From: an uncultured Polyangiaceae bacterium
GTDB lineage: Bacteria > Myxococcota_A > Polyangia > Polyangiales > Houyiibacteriaceae
Assembly: GCA_947258625.1 (NCBI GenBank)
Contig: CAMYJN010000054.1
Coordinates: 1-9,656 of the forward strand
Length of the DNA: 9,656 nt
Direction: 5' to 3'
Numbering within the stretch: the stretch's first letter is position 1; each line of letters starts with the position of its first letter. The position numbers were made by a program, and so were the translations under genes. Below the pieces are notes generated by a model that saw only the letters and a list, made by a program, of their open reading frames with translations, was not told where the DNA came from and ran no database searches. This document shows, one piece after another, positions 7,517 to 9,656 of this stretch.

Positions 7517-7981
7517 GTGGGCGACGACATCGAACGCTTGAAGATCCACAAGATCCAACCGCGGACCACATCCGACCACGTGTTCTTGCCCGTGTCAGAG
7601 CCGCACCATCCGCCGACGGAGCCGATCACCGAGGCGCTCGGCGGGAGCGGAGAAAAGCCCGCGGCGCCGATCGATCCTGCGCTCGTCCAAGCCGCCATCA
7701 TCGAAGCGCTCGAGACGATTTACGACCCGGAGATCCCGGTGAACATCTATGACCTAGGCTTGATCTACGGCGTCGAGGTCGACGAAGACGGCCGCGCCGA
7801 GATTCGCATGACACTAACGGCGCCTGCGTGCCCGGTAGCCGGCGCGATCGTCGAAGAGGTTGCCGAAAAGTCGGGTCGCGTAGACGGAGTATCGACCTCG
7901 CACGTCGAGTTGGTCTGGGACCCACCCTGGACGCCCGAACGAATGACCGAGGCGGCAAAGCTCGAGCTCGGCATGATTTAG
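7517..7981 (+). CDS. sufT: SUF-associated MIP18/DUF59 protein SufT
   Basis: A 154-residue MIP18-family (DUF59) protein. In bacteria, SufT members help Fe-S maturation, while related MIP18 proteins act in the eukaryotic cytosolic Fe-S targeting complex. The conserved domain covers about 54-154: DPEIPVNIYDLGLIYGVEV (70-88), MTLTAPACPVAGAI (98-111) with the conserved Cys105, and VELVWDPPWTPERMTEAAKLELGM (130-153). Residues 1-53 form a polar, Pro-rich extension of low conservation. The GTG at 7517 was chosen because GGAG at 7506-7509 sits 7 bases upstream and it lies just after the sufU stop; no ATG precedes the domain in this frame within the intergenic space. Operon position and the WDPPWTP motif favour SufT over PaaD. 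Confidence 0.93.
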   Translation: MGDDIERLKIHKIQPRTTSDHVFLPVSEPHHPPTEPITEALGGSGEKPAAPIDPALVQAAIIEALETIYDPEIPVNIYDLGLIYGVEVDEDGRAEIRMTLTAPACPVAGAIVEEVAEKSGRVDGVSTSHVELVWDPPWTPERMTEAAKLELGMI

Positions 7982-7990
7982 AGATTCGCC

Positions 7991-8947
7991 ATGATTCGCT
8001 ACCTGCTTCGTACATCGGTTCTTTGTTTCCTCGCTGCGGGGTGCCAAGACGCCTCGCCGGGCGGTCCAGCCGCGACATCGAGCACGAACAACGTGTACGA
8101 GGGGAGACTGCCGTCACCCGAGTCGTTCGCAGAGCAGTATCCGGCCTTCGACAGCTATTGGTATCAGGGGCGCGCCGAGCTGACTCGCTACGCCCTTCGG
8201 CAAGCGCGGTATGGCGACCAGCACGATGGAGAAGCCGTCCTGGTGTTCGTGACCGAAGATTTCCTTCCAGGCCCGCAGGTGAAGCATGAACACGGGGAAT
8301 CGCCCGACGCAATCTCGGTGCTCAAGCTCAACGCCTATCGGCGTTTCTATACGGGCATCTACCCCTGCACCTTGATGACGTCGTCGTTCACGCCGGCGCT
8401 CGAATCGAGGAGCCCAACGCTCAAGCTGAGCAGCACGATTCAAGAATGGTGCGGAAGTGTTTACACCCAGATCAATCGACGAGACGACGGTCTGCATGCC
8501 GTTTCGCATTCGTATTTTCAAGATGATGCCGACCAGAAGACGACGCTACCGACCGCGCGGCTGGAGGACGGAATTTGGGCGCAGATTCGAATCGACCCGT
8601 CGGCGATCCCGGTCGGAAAACAAGAGTTGATACCTGCGCTCGACTACATTCGGATGCGACACAAGGCTTTGCGCGCGTACCCGGCTGAGGTGACTCGGAA
8701 GTCCGACGTGAAGACCGACTTGGTCGATCACCCCGTGGCAGCGGTCGAGGTGAAGTATCCCGCCTTGGGCCGCGATCTCATCATCTATTACGAGCCGATG
8801 TTTCCGTACGTCATCCAAGCCTGGGAGGAGAACGTGGGACCGCAGCGCACGACGGCCGTGCGAAGCCGGGCCATCGTCGACGACTATTGGCACCACAACG
8901 CCGCCAGCGACAGCTGGTACCGAGGCGCCCTCGGCCTCACGCACTAA
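7991..8947 (+). CDS. Conserved lipoprotein of unknown function
   Basis: A 318-residue exported lipoprotein. It has a signal peptide with Arg3/Arg7, a short hydrophobic core and the lipobox LAAGC, putting the lipidated cysteine at 18; Gln at +2 is compatible with outer-membrane sorting in E. coli-like systems. A low-complexity linker (19-35) precedes the folded part. Conserved-looking stretches are SYWYQGRAELTRYALRQARYG (55-75), EAVLVFVTEDF (81-91), RRFYTGIYPCTLMTSSFTP (117-135), QEWCGSVYTQIN (151-162) and HAVSHSYFQDDADQKTTLP (169-187). These recall a family common in Bacteroidota that, from memory, is sometimes labelled 'septum formation inhibitor Maf' although it does not resemble the Maf nucleotide pyrophosphatase. 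Cys126 and Cys154 could form a disulfide. It starts 9 nt after sufT, so co-transcription is likely; a role in Fe-S metabolism is not shown. Confidence 0.8.
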   Translation: MIRYLLRTSVLCFLAAGCQDASPGGPAATSSTNNVYEGRLPSPESFAEQYPAFDSYWYQGRAELTRYALRQARYGDQHDGEAVLVFVTEDFLPGPQVKHEHGESPDAISVLKLNAYRRFYTGIYPCTLMTSSFTPALESRSPTLKLSSTIQEWCGSVYTQINRRDDGLHAVSHSYFQDDADQKTTLPTARLEDGIWAQIRIDPSAIPVGKQELIPALDYIRMRHKALRAYPAEVTRKSDVKTDLVDHPVAAVEVKYPALGRDLIIYYEPMFPYVIQAWEENVGPQRTTAVRSRAIVDDYWHHNAASDSWYRGALGLTH

Positions 8948-9052
8948 TCGAGACCCCCCGCGCAACCGTGCAACCGGAGAATGCCTCGCGACGGGCGTGC
9001 TCGCGGGCGTACCGGGGCGCGGAAAAAGGCGCGACACGGGGCTGCGTCGAAC

Positions 9053-9111
9053 GGGGCGGCTTGCACAGGTGGCCGGAAGGGCTTGGGGCCTGAGGCCACG
9101 CAAGCCGCCCC
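9053..9111. repeat. Bulged 18-bp hairpin inside the inverted-repeat element
   Basis: GGGGCGGCTTGC (9053-9064) pairs perfectly with GCAAGCCGCCCC (9100-9111). After a 4-base bulge (9065-9068), GTGGCC (9069-9074) pairs perfectly with GGCCAC (9094-9099), leaving a 19-base purine-rich loop. No T-run follows on either strand, so it is not a classical intrinsic terminator. It forms the first internal arm of the larger nested element. Confidence 0.75.
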
Positions 9112-9124
9112 TCGGAGCTCGCGC

Positions 9125-9155
9125 CAATCGGGGGTGGTTGCTGTCGTGCCGATTG
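9125..9155. repeat. 7-bp hairpin inside the inverted-repeat element
   Basis: CAATCGG (9125-9131) and CCGATTG (9149-9155) are perfectly complementary around a 17-base G/T-rich loop. It forms the second internal arm of the 9014-9203 element. A 7-bp stem alone could arise by chance, but its position between the two outer arms supports it. Confidence 0.5.
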
Positions 9156-9207
9156 TCACTCACACGTCGACTCCGCCCCCTATCGCGCCTTTTTCCGCGC
9201 CCCTCCA

Positions 9208-9239
9208 TACGGAGACAATTCGAACCGCGTTCCTCCGTA
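9208..9239. repeat. 7-bp hairpin beside the inverted-repeat element
   Basis: TACGGAG (9208-9214) and CTCCGTA (9233-9239) pair perfectly around an 18-base loop. It begins 4 bases after the right arm of the 190-bp element; its TACG could instead pair with CGTA at 9008-9011, so the two folds compete. Significance is uncertain. Confidence 0.35.
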
Positions 9240-9285
9240 CGTAGCCATCCAGACAAGTTCGAAAAAACGCCGCCCCAAGTCATGC

Positions 9286-9386
9286 GCGGCAGCGCGAGCC
9301 CGCAGGGCGAAGCCCGGCGCGAACGCGCCGGCAAGGCAAAGCGAAGCGCATGCCGCGCCAGGGAGGATTACGGGTGGGGGTGGGCG
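9286..9386. repeat. REP-like palindromic repeat, copy 1
   Basis: Direct-repeat partner of 9495-9596. Its outer ends are complementary: GCGCGGCA (9284-9291) pairs with TGCCGCGC (9351-9358), continuing with 4 bp (9292-9295 with 9346-9349) after a single bulged A. Inside are two hairpins: GCCC-gca-GGGC, and CCGGCGC-gaac-GCGCCGG with 7 bp. The copy ends in GGGAGGATTACGGGTGGGGG. The architecture resembles REP/BIME-type extragenic palindromes. It may stall or terminate transcription, but no T-run is present. Confidence 0.7.
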
Positions 9387-9389
9387 GGG
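9372..9389 (+). other. Candidate G-quadruplex motif
   Basis: GGGTGGGGGTGGGCGGGG holds four runs of at least three G separated by single bases, which meets the standard G3+N1-7 pattern with very short loops. It lies at the 3' edge of REP-like copy 1. The equivalent part of copy 2 is broken by TAGGCG, though more G-runs follow at 9604-9620. The motif is seen directly; folding is inferred. Confidence 0.5.
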
Positions 9390-9494
9390 CGGTGTAACCA
9401 AGCCGTACCCGCCAACCGACCCAAGACCCGCCCCCCAACACCCGCGGCAGCCCAAGCCGAATAGCGACACTCGCACCCACCCCCCAACCGGCAG

Positions 9495-9596
9495 GCGGCA
9501 GCGCGAGCCCGCAGGGCGAAGCCCGGCGCCAGAGGCGCCGCCAAGGCAAAGCGAAGCGAATGCCGCGGCAGGGAGGATTACGGGTGGGGGTAGGCG
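9495..9596. repeat. REP-like palindromic repeat, copy 2
   Basis: Second copy, starting 209 bp after copy 1. The first 35 bases are identical. The inner hairpin keeps its CGGCGC/GCGCCG stem while the loop changes from gaac to cagag. Further differences are single-base substitutions plus the one-base length change in the loop. A conserved stem with a variable loop suggests selection on, or duplication with maintenance of, the palindrome. The 108 bp between the copies (9387-9494) is C-rich and contains nothing recognisable. Confidence 0.7.
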
Positions 9597-9656
9597 ATAG
9601 TGTGGGGGCGGTGGGGCGGGACCAACCGACCGCCGGAGGCGTCCAGGCGGGCGGTG

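Larger units (their letters stand above)
9014..9203. mobile_element. 190-bp element with 37-bp terminal inverted repeats, MITE-like
   Basis: The left arm (9014-9050) and right arm (9167-9203) are reverse complements at 33 of 37 positions. The outermost 21 bases, beginning GGGGCGCGGAAAAAGGCGCG, match perfectly and the four mismatches fall further in. Beyond the arms, CGTA (9008-9011) and TACG (9208-9211) could extend the pairing over a small internal loop. Two further hairpins lie inside the arms, so a single strand could fold as a three-way junction. There is no coding capacity. Long terminal inverted repeats around a non-coding core fit a MITE or other palindromic repeat; a structured RNA is the alternative. 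No clear target-site duplication was found. The pairing is seen directly; mobility is inferred. Confidence 0.5.
8948..9656. other. Gene-free, structure-rich flank
   Basis: No reading frame here looks genuine. Frames on both strands that stay open for 70-155 codons translate to Arg/Pro/Ala-rich low complexity, have no recognisable domain, and run through the inverted and direct repeats. Composition shifts to long G or C tracts after about 9370. The stretch holds the inverted-repeat element, hairpins, REP-like copies and G-tracts listed separately. No tRNA, rRNA or CRISPR pattern is visible. Confidence 0.7.

Noticed and set aside
9053..9111. Rho-independent terminator for the lipoprotein transcript
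   Set aside because: The stem is strong, but no T-run follows on either strand and the loop is 19 bases with a bulged stem.
9014..9203. Retron msr/msd region, since long a1/a2-like inverted repeats and internal stems are present
   Set aside because: No reverse transcriptase gene is visible within 450 bp downstream or elsewhere in the window, and I could not identify the conserved branching-G context. The longer arms fit a MITE-like element better.
8546..9334. 262-codon leftward frame from the repeat region into the lipoprotein gene
   Set aside because: It runs through the inverted-repeat element and is antisense to the patterned lipoprotein; the product is Arg/Pro/Gly-rich with no domain.
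8997..9464. 155-codon rightward frame in the 3' flank
   Set aside because: It crosses the inverted repeats and a REP-like copy, gives low-complexity Arg/Ala/Pro sequence, and has no supporting ribosome binding site.
9286..9596. CRISPR array
   Set aside because: Only two copies, about 101 bp long and internally palindromic, with 108 bp between them; no short regular repeats or cas genes.

Overview
The window is GC-rich bacterial chromosome built around one complete SUF iron-sulphur cluster assembly operon. The operon reads rightward as Rrf2-type regulator, sufB, sufC, sufD, sufS, sufU, sufT. The high GC, the Xanthomonas-like SUF regulator paired with sufU and sufT, the lipoprotein and the palindromic repeats in the flank suggest a Myxococcota/Deltaproteobacteria-like Gram-negative. 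That assignment is an inference from gene content and base composition; no rRNA or phylogenetic marker is present.

Left flank (1-1810): the leftward N-terminal part of a class I (IscS/NifS) cysteine desulfurase runs off the edge. A rightward tandem-domain universal stress protein starts divergently from it. Next comes a leftward PNPOx-fold flavoprotein, whose 3' end overlaps the stress gene by 27 bp. Between the flavoprotein and the SUF operon lies an 80-bp divergent regulatory region. It carries a 25-bp imperfect palindrome close to the IscR type 1 operator consensus, just upstream of the regulator start.

SUF operon (1891-7981): gaps between consecutive genes run from a 4-nt overlap to 13 nt, so it is almost certainly one translationally coupled transcript. 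SufS takes sulphur from cysteine, SufU (zinc type) accepts it, SufB-SufC-SufD is the ATP-driven scaffold, SufT is a MIP18-type accessory or maturation factor, and the regulator probably senses Fe-S supply. No sufA or sufE is present. A 318-aa lipoprotein of unknown function follows sufT by 9 nt and may be the last gene of the transcript.

Right flank (8948-9656): no convincing gene. This ~700-bp stretch is dense in DNA/RNA secondary structure: a 190-bp element bounded by 37-bp inverted repeats (33/37 complementary) with two internal hairpins, a further small hairpin, a pair of ~101-bp REP-like palindromic repeats with a 209-bp period, and G-tracts fitting a G-quadruplex. It looks like intergenic space colonised by repetitive elements.
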